Below are positions 8,698 through 17,728 of a stretch of DNA of 64,000 nt, one piece after another (within the stretch, counting starts at the first letter, position 1; each line of letters starts with the position of its first letter). Location: NCBI GenBank assembly GCA_018701215.1, contig JABIWH010000056.1:67930-131929 (forward strand). The letters are read 5' to 3'. A model generated the notes under the pieces. The model was not told where the DNA came from. It did no database searches and worked only from the letters and a program-made list of their open reading frames with translations. The stretch comes from Rhodospirillaceae bacterium (GTDB lineage: Bacteria; Pseudomonadota; Alphaproteobacteria; GCA-2731375). The translations under genes and the position numbers were made by a program.

Positions 8698-9068
8698 TCT
8701 AGAATATCCTCCAACAGATGCCGGCCTTGGCGGTCCTCGATCTCCAGCAACCATAGGTCTGGATCCATGTTCAGTTGCCGCGCCATGTAGGCGTCGGCCT
8801 CCGCCTCCGCCACCAGGCCATCGCCCCGTTCATCGCCCCGTTCATCGCCCAGGGCCCGGCGCCATTGGCGGCCGCCGTCAAGATTGCTGCTGTCCATGGA
8901 GGAAGCGGGTGCGAGAACCATGCAGCCGGGGCCCAGGTGATTGACCTTGATGAATATGGCGCCGGCGGTGTTGTCGCCGCGCCGTACCACCATGGCCGGG
9001 ATCGCGTGCAGGCCGCACCTGCGGATGTGCGCCTTGACCCACAACTCGGCGGTGACACGTGGCGGCAT
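8694..9068 (-). CDS. DUF1491 family protein
   Basis: About 124 residues, starting MPPRVTAELWVKAHIRRC at ATG 9068. The pattern GxxxVVRRGDxxAGAIFIKVN and the C-terminal DPDLWLLEIEDRQGRHLLED identify DUF1491, an alphaproteobacterial family of unknown function. It sits between tag and the amidohydrolase. An in-frame 12-bp tandem duplication gives GDERGDERGDG near the middle. Confidence 0.85.
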   Translation of the reverse strand: MPPRVTAELWVKAHIRRCGLHAIPAMVVRRGDNTAGAIFIKVNHLGPGCMVLAPASSMDSSNLDGGRQWRRALGDERGDERGDGLVAEAEADAYMARQLNMDPDLWLLEIEDRQGRHLLEDILE

Positions 9069-9076
9069 CGGCTGCG

Positions 9077-9664
9077 TCAGACCTGGCCGTGGCGATGGCA
9101 CTCAACCACATGGTCGTTGACCATGCCCACCGCTTCCATAAAGGCATAACAGATCGTTGGGCCGCAAAATTTGAAACCACGCTTTTTCAAATCCTTTGAC
9201 ATGGCATCGCCCTCGGCGCTGGTAGTGGGCAATTCACCCATGCTCCCCGCCTGGGTCACGATGGGCTGGCCATCGACGAAGGACCACAGGTAATCGGCAA
9301 ACGCTCCCTTGCCCGCGCCCATGATGTCCAGCCACAACCCGGCGCCGGCGATGGTGCCCATGATTTTTGCCCGGTTGCGCACGATGCCCGCATCAGCCAT
9401 CAGCGCCTCGATCTTGGCATCGTCATAGGTGGCGATCAGCTCGGGTTCGAAGCCATCAAAAGCGGCGCGAAAATTGTCCCGCTTGCGCAATATGGTGATC
9501 CAGGACAGGCCGGCCTGAAAACCATCCAGGATCAATTTTTCGAACAGCGCACGGTCGTCCCATTCGGGGACGCCCCATTCCTGGTCATGATAGGCGATAT
9601 AAACCGGATCCTTGTCGCCGCACCAGGCGCAACGGATCAAGCCGTCCTCGTGGCGGATCGTCAT
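9077..9664 (-). CDS. tag: DNA-3-methyladenine glycosylase I
   Basis: A 195-residue protein with the zinc ligands C12/C15 in RCAWCGDKDP and the late H-x(3)-C region (VVECHRHGQ). YHDQEWGVPEWDDRALFEKL and LSWITILRKRDNFR are signature blocks of Tag. The enzyme excises 3-methyladenine from alkylated DNA in base-excision repair. Its ATG overlaps the ygfZ stop by 4 bp. Confidence 0.96.
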   Translation of the reverse strand: MTIRHEDGLIRCAWCGDKDPVYIAYHDQEWGVPEWDDRALFEKLILDGFQAGLSWITILRKRDNFRAAFDGFEPELIATYDDAKIEALMADAGIVRNRAKIMGTIAGAGLWLDIMGAGKGAFADYLWSFVDGQPIVTQAGSMGELPTTSAEGDAMSKDLKKRGFKFCGPTICYAFMEAVGMVNDHVVECHRHGQV

Positions 9665-10569
9665 GTGGCGGCTTCCGGCAATTCGAAATCCGCCCAGGCG
9701 GGCAGTTCCAGCGCCACCGTCGCCGCGCCGGCACGTAAACCTTGCGCCATGCCGCCGGCCTCGGCCAGGCGGTCCAATCTGACCAGGGCCAGGCCGCGGT
9801 CATTGCGTGCCGAGCGCATATTTCCGACTTCCCGCTCTCCCGCCATCAGGGGTGTATCGGGATCAGGCAGGGGACCGTCTATCTGGACAGGTAACAGGCG
9901 CTTGCGCACCAAGGCGCGGTATTTCGTGCGTGCGGTCAGCTCCTGGCCGACAAAACAGCCTTTGTCGAAATCAACACCATGCAGTGCCTCGAAATTGCTT
10001 TCCAACATCAGGGATTTATCCACCACCAGATCCTTGCCGCCGTCGGGCAGGGCCAGGCCAAGGCGGAAATAGTCGTAATCCTCTGCCTCCGCCAAATTGA
10101 GTCCCGCCGCCGCCAGCAACGATCCCGCCTTGCCGCTTGGCGCGATGATACGCGCGCCGGCCGCGTTCAGACGCGGGTCCAGAAAGGCGATGCCGTCGTC
10201 GAAGCTCTTGGCCGCGCCAACCCCTGTCAGATCAAGTGCCGTGCCCGCATCGGCGCCAAAGGCCGCGTGTACTTCCCAGGCCAGGGTCTCGATCGTCACA
10301 TCGGCGCGCAGGCGATACATATTCAGCCGCTTGGCCAATGTTTCCAAACGCTCGGCCTCGGTCTCCAACAACAGATCGTCGCCTTGCAGGCAGAGGAAAA
10401 AGTCAAACAGATACTTGCCCTGGGGCGTCAGCAGCGCGCCATAGGCCGCACGCGACGGCGACAGGCTATCCAGATCACGGGTGATCAGGGCTTGCAGAAA
10501 CGGATGCGCATCCGCGCCCGACAAACGCAGTACGCCGCGCCCAGGTAATAGACAATAATTTGCTTCCAT
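9661..10569 (-). CDS. ygfZ: YgfZ-type folate-binding iron-sulfur repair protein
   Basis: About 302 residues from ATG 10569 (MEANYCLLPGRGVLRLSG); an upstream in-frame ATG at 10578 is possible. KGCFVGQELTARTKYR carries the K-G-C-[FYW]-x-G-Q-E signature with the conserved Cys. YgfZ uses tetrahydrofolate and helps build or repair certain iron-sulfur proteins such as MiaB. It is the first gene of the minus-strand operon and is divergent from the glycosyltransferase at 10671. Confidence 0.93.
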   Translation of the reverse strand: MEANYCLLPGRGVLRLSGADAHPFLQALITRDLDSLSPSRAAYGALLTPQGKYLFDFFLCLQGDDLLLETEAERLETLAKRLNMYRLRADVTIETLAWEVHAAFGADAGTALDLTGVGAAKSFDDGIAFLDPRLNAAGARIIAPSGKAGSLLAAAGLNLAEAEDYDYFRLGLALPDGGKDLVVDKSLMLESNFEALHGVDFDKGCFVGQELTARTKYRALVRKRLLPVQIDGPLPDPDTPLMAGEREVGNMRSARNDRGLALVRLDRLAEAGGMAQGLRAGAATVALELPAWADFELPEAAT

Positions 10570-10670
10570 CATTCGCACCCCACTGGTTATACATGCACCT
10601 TGTCATGCGGCCTTGGCAAGGCCTCATGCGCGCCCCTTAAACCAAGCCAAAGGGACCCGCCGCCGCGGCG

Positions 10671-11636
10671 ATGAAAATCCTGTTTATCTCGCATAACCGC
10701 CTTGGTGATGCCGTCCTCTCGACCGGACTGCTGGCCCATTTGGCACGCGCGTATCCGGCTGCCCAGGTGACCGTCGCCTGTGGTCCGGCGCCCGCCCCTC
10801 TTCTGGCGCTGGCGCCCAACGTGGAGGCGGTGGTTGTGATGGAAAAGGCGCCCCTGGCCGGACATTGGCGGCGCCTGTGGCGGCAGGTGGTCGGACAACG
10901 TTGGGATTTGGTGGTGGATCTGCGCGCCTCGTTGCTGGCCTGGCTGCTATGGGCCAAGCAACGCAAAGTTCTGCGTCCCAATGCGGTCAGCCTGCACCGG
11001 GTGCGCCATGTAGCGGGGGTTTTGGGCCTGGCGGACCAACCACCCGAACCCGAATTGTGGCTGCGCCCGGAACACAACCGGACGGCGGCCAGGCATTTGC
11101 CCGCCGGCGGGCCAATCCTGGCTTTGGGCCCCACGGCCAACTGGGGCGGCAAGCAGTGGCCTATCGACCGCTTTCTGCAATTGGCCCGGCGCCTGACCAG
11201 CCCCGACGGCCTGTTGCCAGGCGCCCGTGTCGCGGTGTTCGGTGCGCCAAACGAACGGGGAGCGGCGCAATCTTTGCTGGCTGGGCTGCCCGGCGAACAA
11301 TTGGTCGATTTGATCGGGCGCATTGAACTGCCCGAGGTTCTGGCCTGCCTGGGGCGCAGCGATCTTTTCATTGGTAACGATTCGGGCCTGATGCACATGG
11401 CCGCCGCCGCCCAGGTTCCAACGCTTGGCCTATTCGGTCCCAGCCGCGAGGAATTGTACGGTCCCTGGGGCGGCAAGGCGGCCTCGGTGCGCACTGATCT
11501 TGGCTTTGACGACATTCGCAACGATCCGGCATACGATTACCGCAGCCAGGATAGTTGGATGGATACATTGTCGATTGCAAAGGTGGAAACGGCAGCGCGC
11601 GCCCTGTTGACCAAAATTCGCGAGACGGCGGGATGA
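10671..11636 (+). CDS. Glycosyltransferase family 9 (ADP-heptose:LPS heptosyltransferase-like)
   Basis: A 321-residue protein. The N-terminus MKILFISHNRLGDAVLSTGL and the acceptor/donor region FIGNDSGLMHMAAAAQVPTLGLFGP are hallmarks of GT9. LALGPTANWGGKQWP is the middle conserved block. It probably adds a heptose or related sugar to LPS core or another glycan in the cytoplasm. Three further glycan genes follow with overlaps or gaps of under 5 bp, so they form one operon. Confidence 0.88.
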   Translation: MKILFISHNRLGDAVLSTGLLAHLARAYPAAQVTVACGPAPAPLLALAPNVEAVVVMEKAPLAGHWRRLWRQVVGQRWDLVVDLRASLLAWLLWAKQRKVLRPNAVSLHRVRHVAGVLGLADQPPEPELWLRPEHNRTAARHLPAGGPILALGPTANWGGKQWPIDRFLQLARRLTSPDGLLPGARVAVFGAPNERGAAQSLLAGLPGEQLVDLIGRIELPEVLACLGRSDLFIGNDSGLMHMAAAAQVPTLGLFGPSREELYGPWGGKAASVRTDLGFDDIRNDPAYDYRSQDSWMDTLSIAKVETAARALLTKIRETAG

Positions 11637-12400
11637 CCGAGCCCGTTCTTTCCGTGCTGGTGGTGGTCCATAACGAAGAGGCGCAATTGGCCGATTGTCT
11701 GGAGGCGCTGGATTTCGCCGACGAACTGGTGGTGGTGTTGGACAAATGTACCGACGGCAGCAAGGCCGTCGCCGAAAGATTTAACGCCACCCTGGTGGAA
11801 GGTGCCTGGGAGATAGAGGGCCATCGCCGCAACGAGGGCCTGGATGCCTGCCATGGCGCCTGGATTCTGGAAGTGGACGCGGATGAGCGGGCCAATCCAG
11901 AGCTGGGCGTCGAGATCCGAGCCGCCATAGACGGTCTGTCGGATGGCTATTTTCTGTTGCCGTTCGACAATTACATCGGTGCGCGCCTGGTCCGCCATGG
12001 CTGGGGTGGTTCGTGGGGGGTCTCGGCGGCGCCGCGGCTATCCGCCAGGGGGGCCAAGCGCTGGGGCGAACAACGTATCCATCCGTCCCTTAGACTGACT
12101 GGACCGCGGCGCTGGCTGACGACACCGATCCGCCATAATGTGGATAAGGATATTTCCGATATGTTGCGGCGTCTGGACCGCTATAGCAGTGCCCGGGCGG
12201 CGGATCTGCGGGCCGCTGGCGATATTGGCAATCTGGCCAGCAATATTCGGCGGATGTTTTCACGCTTCGCCAAATGCTATCTCTCCCGCAAGGGCTACCG
12301 CGAAGGTGCTTATGGCTTTCTGATCGCCTTGATGGCTGGGCTGTATCCGATCCTCTCGCATCTTAAGGCCCGGCTCGAGAGAGATTTGGAGAAAGAGTAA
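11633..12400 (+). CDS. Glycosyltransferase family 2
   Basis: About 255 residues from ATG 11633, which overlaps the preceding stop as ATGA. LSVLVVVHNEEAQLADCLEAL, the D-K-C-T-D-G-S nucleotide site and the D-x-D-like EVDADER are GT2 motifs; the fold is GT-A. The family resembles KdtX/WaaE-type enzymes that add glucose to LPS core. The long basic C-terminal helix region with YGFLIALMAGLYPIL may sit on the inner membrane. Confidence 0.87.
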   Translation: MTEPVLSVLVVVHNEEAQLADCLEALDFADELVVVLDKCTDGSKAVAERFNATLVEGAWEIEGHRRNEGLDACHGAWILEVDADERANPELGVEIRAAIDGLSDGYFLLPFDNYIGARLVRHGWGGSWGVSAAPRLSARGAKRWGEQRIHPSLRLTGPRRWLTTPIRHNVDKDISDMLRRLDRYSSARAADLRAAGDIGNLASNIRRMFSRFAKCYLSRKGYREGAYGFLIALMAGLYPILSHLKARLERDLEKE

Positions 12401-12404
12401 AATA

Positions 12405-13448
12405 ATGCGGGTAATGCAATGCATGGCCGGGGCCCGGCATGGCGGGGCGGAGGCGTTCTTCACCCGTCTGGTGCTGGCCCTGCATCATGCCGGCCTGGAC
12501 CAGCGCGTGGTGTTGCGGCCAGAACAGAACCGCGAGAAGCAATTGGCGGATGGCGGCATCGCGGCGGTGTCCCTGCCTTTTGGTGGCAAACTGGACATTT
12601 CCACCCGCCTTGGCCTGCGCCGCGAGCTGCGCCGCTATGAGCCCGATGTGGTGTTGAGCTGGATGAACCGGGCCGCCTCGTTCTGCCCCAAACCGGCCGG
12701 ACGGTTCGTGCATTGCGCCCGCCTGGGTGGCTACTATGACCTGAAATATTACCGCACCTGCGATCATCTGATCGGCAATACCAAAGGCATCGTCAGCTAT
12801 CTGACGGAACATGGCTGGCCAGAGGAGCGGGCGCATTACGTGCCGAACTTTGTCTCCGCCGCAACCGTGGCGCCGGCGTCGCGCCGGGATCTTTCCACGC
12901 CGGATGATGCGGCGGTGGTGTTGGCGCTGGGACGGCTGCACCAGAACAAGGCTTTCGATGTCCTGATCCAAGCCATGCGCCGGTTGCCCGATGTATATTT
13001 GTGGCTGGCCGGCCAGGGACCGCTGGAGGCCGAGTTGCGTAAACAGGCGGTGCATCTGGGCGTGGCGCCGCGCATCCGCTTCCTGGGTTGGCAGGAAGAT
13101 CCAGGGCCGTTCTATGCCGCCGCCGACATGGTCGCCTGCCCATCGCGGATCGAACCTTTGGGCAATGTGGTGTTGGAAGCTTGGGCCCGTCATCGGCCCA
13201 TTGTCGCCACCGCCGCCGCCGGACCGGTGGAACTGATCCGGGATGGCGAAAACGGCTTGTTGACGCCCATTGACGATGCCGAGGCCTTGGCCGCCGCCAT
13301 CAACCGGGTGCTGGCCAACCGGGAAACCGCATTAGCCCTGACCCAGGCTGGTCATGACGATTATCTGGCGGACTATAGCGAGGCGGTGGTGGTACAACGC
13401 TATTTGGATTTTTTCGCCAAGGTGACGGCTAGTGGGGTGAGCGGCTAA
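12405..13448 (+). CDS. Glycosyltransferase family 4 (GT-B)
   Basis: A 347-residue GT-B enzyme. The N-terminal GGAEAFFTRL motif and the C-terminal nucleotide-sugar site PSRIEPLGNVVLEAWA (E-x7-E type) are typical, as is VLALGRLHQNKAFDVLIQAM. It lies between the GT2 gene and the asparagine synthase, 4 bp and 0 bp away. It probably extends the same surface glycan as its neighbours. Its stop TAA shares its last base with the following ATG. Confidence 0.88.
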   Translation: MRVMQCMAGARHGGAEAFFTRLVLALHHAGLDQRVVLRPEQNREKQLADGGIAAVSLPFGGKLDISTRLGLRRELRRYEPDVVLSWMNRAASFCPKPAGRFVHCARLGGYYDLKYYRTCDHLIGNTKGIVSYLTEHGWPEERAHYVPNFVSAATVAPASRRDLSTPDDAAVVLALGRLHQNKAFDVLIQAMRRLPDVYLWLAGQGPLEAELRKQAVHLGVAPRIRFLGWQEDPGPFYAAADMVACPSRIEPLGNVVLEAWARHRPIVATAAAGPVELIRDGENGLLTPIDDAEALAAAINRVLANRETALALTQAGHDDYLADYSEAVVVQRYLDFFAKVTASGVSG

Positions 13449-15217
13449 TGTGCGGTATCGCGGGCATTATGACGGCGGACGGCATGGCGCCTGACCTGAC
13501 CATGCTTGACGCGCTGCAGGATGCTCTGCGCCACCGCGGCCCCGATGGCAGCGGACGGCATCTTGGTGATGGCATCGGTCTGGTTCATACCCGCCTGGCC
13601 ATTATTGATCTGGAGACCGGCGATCAACCCATTTTGGGTCCCGATGGTACCGTCCTGATCGCGAATGCCGAAATTTACAATTATCTGGAATTGCGCGAAG
13701 CTCTGGGTGAGGCACCGCTGCAAACCAAGTCGGATTGCGAACCGGCGTTGTATCTGTACCGCCAGGACGGTGTCGATTTTGCCGGTCAGCTGCGCGGCAT
13801 GTATGCCATCGCCATTTATGATCCGGGCGAAGGGCAATTGCTGTTGAGCCGCGATCCCTTCGGCATCAAGCCGGTCTATTATGTAGAGGGCGATTTTGGT
13901 TTTGCCTTCGCCTCGGAACCAACGGCCCTGATCGCGGCCGGACTGGCCCGGCCCGGTGTGGTTGATCAGCCCATGCACGAGCTGTTGCAGATGCAGTTCA
14001 CCACTGGACGGCGTTGTATCCACCCCCAGATCCACCGGGTTCTGCCGGGCGAGACCCTGGTGATCGCCCAGGGGCGCATAGTTGACCGCCGCCGGCGCGG
14101 CGCGCTACCCCTGGAACGTCCCAGGCGGCTGGAGGAAAGCGCTGCGTTGAAGGAGTTGGAGCAAATCCTCCTCGATAGCGTCGAGATCCACCAGCGCGCC
14201 GACGTGCCCTATGGCATGTTTCTTTCCGGCGGCATCGACAGTGCCGCCCTGTTGACCCTGATGGCCCGTTTGAATGATCAGCCCGTGCGCGCCTTTACCG
14301 CCGGCTTCACCGGTACCAAGGCCCACGATGAGCGGGACCAGGCCCGCGCTTTGGCGCGGCAGCTGGGGGCGGAACATTACGAGGTTGACTTCGCTGAAAG
14401 CGATTTCTGGTCCCTGTTGCCCCAGGTTACCGCCGCCATCGATGACCCGGCGGCGGATTATGCCGTTCTGCCAACCTATAAATTGGCGGCGGCGGCCAAG
14501 GCTGAGGGCCTGAAAGTGGTGCTGTCGGGCGAGGGCGGGGACGAGTTGTTTGCCGGCTATGGCCGCTATCGGGATGCCCAGCGCTCCTGGTGGGTCGGCG
14601 GGCCGCGCACCATGCGCCGGACCGGCCGCTTTGACCGGCTTGGCGTTCTGCGGCAGCCATCGGACACCTGGCGGGACGGCATCCGGGCGGCGGAAAGCAC
14701 CTTGGGCGCCAGCGATTTGAGCCGTTTGCAGCTGGCCCAGGCGATAGATTGCGCGGACTGGCTGCCCAATGACCTACTGATCAAATTGGACCGTTGCCTG
14801 ATGGCTCATGGCGTGGAGGGGCGGACGCCCTTCCTGGATAAAACAGTGGCTGATTTTGCTTACCGCCTGCCCGATGAGTTGAAAGTGCGGGACGGCAAGG
14901 GCAAGTATTTGCTGCGCCGTTGGTTGGCCAACGCCACGCCCATGGCCAATCCGTTCGACCGCAAACATGGCTTTACGGTGCCGGTGGCGGAATGGATCAG
15001 GGGCCGGGGCAATGAATTGGGACCGCTGGTGGCGGCGCAACCGGGCATTGATGCCATTGCCCGCCCTGACAGGGTTGCGGCGTTGTTTCAAAACGGCGGC
15101 AAGCGTCAGGGCTTTGCCGCCTGGTCGTTGTTGTTCTTTGCCTTGTGGCACCGCCACCATATTCTAGGTGCCAAGCCTCAAGGTGACGTTTTCGAAACCC
15201 TGGCGACAGCCGTCTAG
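13448..15217 (+). CDS. asnB: Asparagine synthase (glutamine-hydrolysing), AsnB family
   Basis: A 589-residue protein. MCGIAGIM places the catalytic Cys at residue 2 of the glutaminase domain. LSGGIDSAALLTLM is the PP-loop ATP site of the synthetase domain. Family members make asparagine, but copies inside glycan operons often amidate sugar acids. The position directly after three glycosyltransferases favours that second role, which is inference. The glutamine-binding and ATP residues all appear intact. Confidence 0.9.
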   Translation: MCGIAGIMTADGMAPDLTMLDALQDALRHRGPDGSGRHLGDGIGLVHTRLAIIDLETGDQPILGPDGTVLIANAEIYNYLELREALGEAPLQTKSDCEPALYLYRQDGVDFAGQLRGMYAIAIYDPGEGQLLLSRDPFGIKPVYYVEGDFGFAFASEPTALIAAGLARPGVVDQPMHELLQMQFTTGRRCIHPQIHRVLPGETLVIAQGRIVDRRRRGALPLERPRRLEESAALKELEQILLDSVEIHQRADVPYGMFLSGGIDSAALLTLMARLNDQPVRAFTAGFTGTKAHDERDQARALARQLGAEHYEVDFAESDFWSLLPQVTAAIDDPAADYAVLPTYKLAAAAKAEGLKVVLSGEGGDELFAGYGRYRDAQRSWWVGGPRTMRRTGRFDRLGVLRQPSDTWRDGIRAAESTLGASDLSRLQLAQAIDCADWLPNDLLIKLDRCLMAHGVEGRTPFLDKTVADFAYRLPDELKVRDGKGKYLLRRWLANATPMANPFDRKHGFTVPVAEWIRGRGNELGPLVAAQPGIDAIARPDRVAALFQNGGKRQGFAAWSLLFFALWHRHHILGAKPQGDVFETLATAV

Positions 15218-15226
15218 GAGGATATT

Positions 15227-16567
15227 ATGGCCGAAACCTTTGATCTATTGTTGCGCGGCGGCACTTTGGTGACGCACAATGGCATTGCCCTGGGCGATGT
15301 CGGCGTTCGGGACGGCCGCATAGTGGCCATTGGCGATCTGGCCACCGCCGCCGCCGGCGAAGTGATCGATGCCACGGGACTGCACGTGCTGCCCGGTGTG
15401 ATCGATACCCAGGTGCATTTCCGTGAGCCGGGAAATGAGCATAAGGAAAATCTGGAAGCGGGCTCCCGCGGGGCTGTTTTGGGCGGTGTCACCGCCGTTT
15501 TCGAAATGCCCAATACCGCGCCTCTGACCACCAATCCCGAGGCCCTGGCCGATAAGCTGTCCCGCGCCAAGGACCGCATGTGGTGCGAGCATGCCTTCTA
15601 TATGGGCGGCACCGGCGAGAACGCCGAACAGTTGCCGGAGCTGGAACGCTTGCCCGGCTGCTGCGGGGTAAAAATCTTCATGGGTTCGTCCACCGGCAAT
15701 CTGTTGACCGAGGACGACCCCACCTTGCGCCGCATATTGGCTGCCATTAACCGCCGCTGCGCCGTCCATGCCGAGGATGAGCCGCGCCTGAAGGAGCGTC
15801 AGCACCTGGCGGAGGAAGCCGCCGATCCCGCCGCGCACCCATTGTGGCGGGACCCGGAGACCGCCTTGCGCGCCACCAAGCGCCTGATCGCCATCGCCAG
15901 GGAAACCGGCGCCCGGGTGCATGTGCTGCATATCACCACGGCGGAGGAAATGCGCTTTCTAGCCGAGAACAAAGATGTTGCCTCGGTCGAGGCGACGCCC
16001 CAACATCTGACCCTGGCGGCCCCGGATTGCTATGCCGAGATGGGCGCGCGGGCCCAGATGAACCCGCCGATCCGCGACGAGGGCCACCGCCAGGGCCTGT
16101 GGTGGGGCTTGGATCAGGGCGTGGTTGATGTTATCGGCTCTGACCATGCGCCTCATACATTGGCGGAAAAGGCGGAAACTTATCCGGCCAGCCCCTCGGG
16201 CATGCCCGGCGTGCAGACATTGCTGCCGATCATGCTGGATCATGTGGCAAATGGCCGCTTAAGCCTGCTGCGCCTGATGGATTTGGTTTGTGCCGGGCCG
16301 GTGCGGCTGTTCGGCATCGCCCGCAAGGGCCGCATCGCGGTTGGTTTTGACGGCGACTTTACCCTAGTGGATTTGGCCGCGAAACGGACCATTTTGGATG
16401 AAGATATGGCCAATGTCTCGGGCTGGACGCCGTTCCATGGCCGCGAGGTTACCGGTTGGCCCATGGCCACGATCATCAGGGGAAATGCGGTCATGCGTGA
16501 CGGCCAGTTGCTTGGCCAAGCCGGTGGCCAACCTCTAAGATTTGCTGAGACCTTGCCGAGGCAATAA
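15227..16567 (+). CDS. pyrC: Dihydroorotase (class I)
   Basis: A 446-residue amidohydrolase. VIDTQVHFREPGNEHKE holds the H-x-H metal pair and the substrate Arg; GVKIFMGSSTG carries the metal-bridging Lys; the later His residues are in HVLHITT and VIGSDHAPHT. It closes carbamoyl-aspartate to dihydroorotate in pyrimidine synthesis. AGGAGG lies upstream of the ATG. Linkage of pyrC with ygfZ and tag on the facing strand is common in alphaproteobacteria. Confidence 0.92.
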   Translation: MAETFDLLLRGGTLVTHNGIALGDVGVRDGRIVAIGDLATAAAGEVIDATGLHVLPGVIDTQVHFREPGNEHKENLEAGSRGAVLGGVTAVFEMPNTAPLTTNPEALADKLSRAKDRMWCEHAFYMGGTGENAEQLPELERLPGCCGVKIFMGSSTGNLLTEDDPTLRRILAAINRRCAVHAEDEPRLKERQHLAEEAADPAAHPLWRDPETALRATKRLIAIARETGARVHVLHITTAEEMRFLAENKDVASVEATPQHLTLAAPDCYAEMGARAQMNPPIRDEGHRQGLWWGLDQGVVDVIGSDHAPHTLAEKAETYPASPSGMPGVQTLLPIMLDHVANGRLSLLRLMDLVCAGPVRLFGIARKGRIAVGFDGDFTLVDLAAKRTILDEDMANVSGWTPFHGREVTGWPMATIIRGNAVMRDGQLLGQAGGQPLRFAETLPRQ

Positions 16568-16621
16568 CAGGCGCTATGATCCGGCTAGATTTTTGATAGT
16601 TCAACGTGATTGGAAATGGTT

Positions 16622-17617
16622 ATGAGCGGTACCTTCAAGGCTTGGTGGGCAACGGACGTCGATGGCAAGGCGCAGGTGAATTTGTGCGATGTGGCGGATG
16701 CGGATCTGCCGGCGGACGAGGTTACCGTTGGGGTGAAGTATTCCACCATCAACTATAAGGACGGCTTAGCGGTTCAGGGCAACAAATCCAAGATCATGCG
16801 TGGCATGCCCATGGCGCCGGGCATCGATTATGCCGGTGTAGTGGAAGCGTCGGACTCGGGTAAATTTGCCGTCGGCGATGAAGTCGTGTTGACCGGCTGG
16901 GGAGTGGGCGAGGCGACCTCGGGCGGCCTGTCACAGCGGGCCCGGGCCAAGGCCGATTGGCTGGTGAAAAAGCCTGCTGGTCTTAGCCTGCAACAGACCA
17001 TGGCCATCGGCACCGCCGGTTTTACCGCCATGATGAGCGTGCTGGCCCTGGAAGATGCCGGCGTCAAACCCGGTGACGGCGATGTCATCGTTACCGGTGC
17101 AGCTGGCGGCGTCGGCTCCGTCGCGGTGGCGGTGCTGGCCAACCTCGGCTACAGCGTCGCCGCCTCCACCGGGCGCGAGAGCGAGCATGACTATTTGCGT
17201 GGCCTGGGTGCGAGCTCCATCGTGCCGCGGTCTGATTTGAGCGAGCCCGGCCGCCCTCTGGCCCGGGAGACCTGGGCCGGTGGTATTGATACGGTCGGCA
17301 GCCAGATCCTGGTCAATGTCCTGGCGGCGACGAAGTCATTGGGCACGGTCGCGGTTTGCGGTTTGGCCGCGGGTGCGGATTTGCCGGGCACGGTGTTGCC
17401 GTTCATCCTGCGCGGCGTGCGGATCTGGGGTATCGATTCCGTTTACTGTCCGGCCGAGCGGCGGGCCCAGGCCTGGGCCCGTCTGGCCACGGACCTGCCT
17501 TTGGACAAGTTGGACGCGATGACGGAAGTCAAAACCATGGCCGATGTTCCCGCCATCACCGCCGATATCCTAAAAGGCCAGGTGCGCGGACGCACGGTGA
17601 TCGACGTCAACGCGTAG
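16622..17617 (+). CDS. YhdH/AcuI-type quinone or acrylyl-CoA reductase (MDR family)
   Basis: About 331 residues from ATG 16622, 6 bp after GGAA; TTG 16610 and ATG 16616 are in-frame alternatives. STINYKDGLAVQG and VTGAAGGVGSVAVAVLANLGY (the glycine-rich NADP site) are YhdH/AcuI signatures, and no catalytic zinc ligands are visible. AcuI reduces acryloyl-CoA with NADPH, as in DMSP breakdown; YhdH homologues have broader alkenal activity. No other DMSP gene is in the window, so the substrate is open. Confidence 0.88.
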   Translation: MSGTFKAWWATDVDGKAQVNLCDVADADLPADEVTVGVKYSTINYKDGLAVQGNKSKIMRGMPMAPGIDYAGVVEASDSGKFAVGDEVVLTGWGVGEATSGGLSQRARAKADWLVKKPAGLSLQQTMAIGTAGFTAMMSVLALEDAGVKPGDGDVIVTGAAGGVGSVAVAVLANLGYSVAASTGRESEHDYLRGLGASSIVPRSDLSEPGRPLARETWAGGIDTVGSQILVNVLAATKSLGTVAVCGLAAGADLPGTVLPFILRGVRIWGIDSVYCPAERRAQAWARLATDLPLDKLDAMTEVKTMADVPAITADILKGQVRGRTVIDVNA

Positions 17618-17728
17618 TGGGCAAACATCAAAAAGAAGTGATCTCGGTTGGGTGCGGTGACCGGATATCGTCGCGCCCTTCAATGTCGAAAGCTGAAAGC
17701 CGGCATAGCGCCTAAGAACGAGGTAGAG

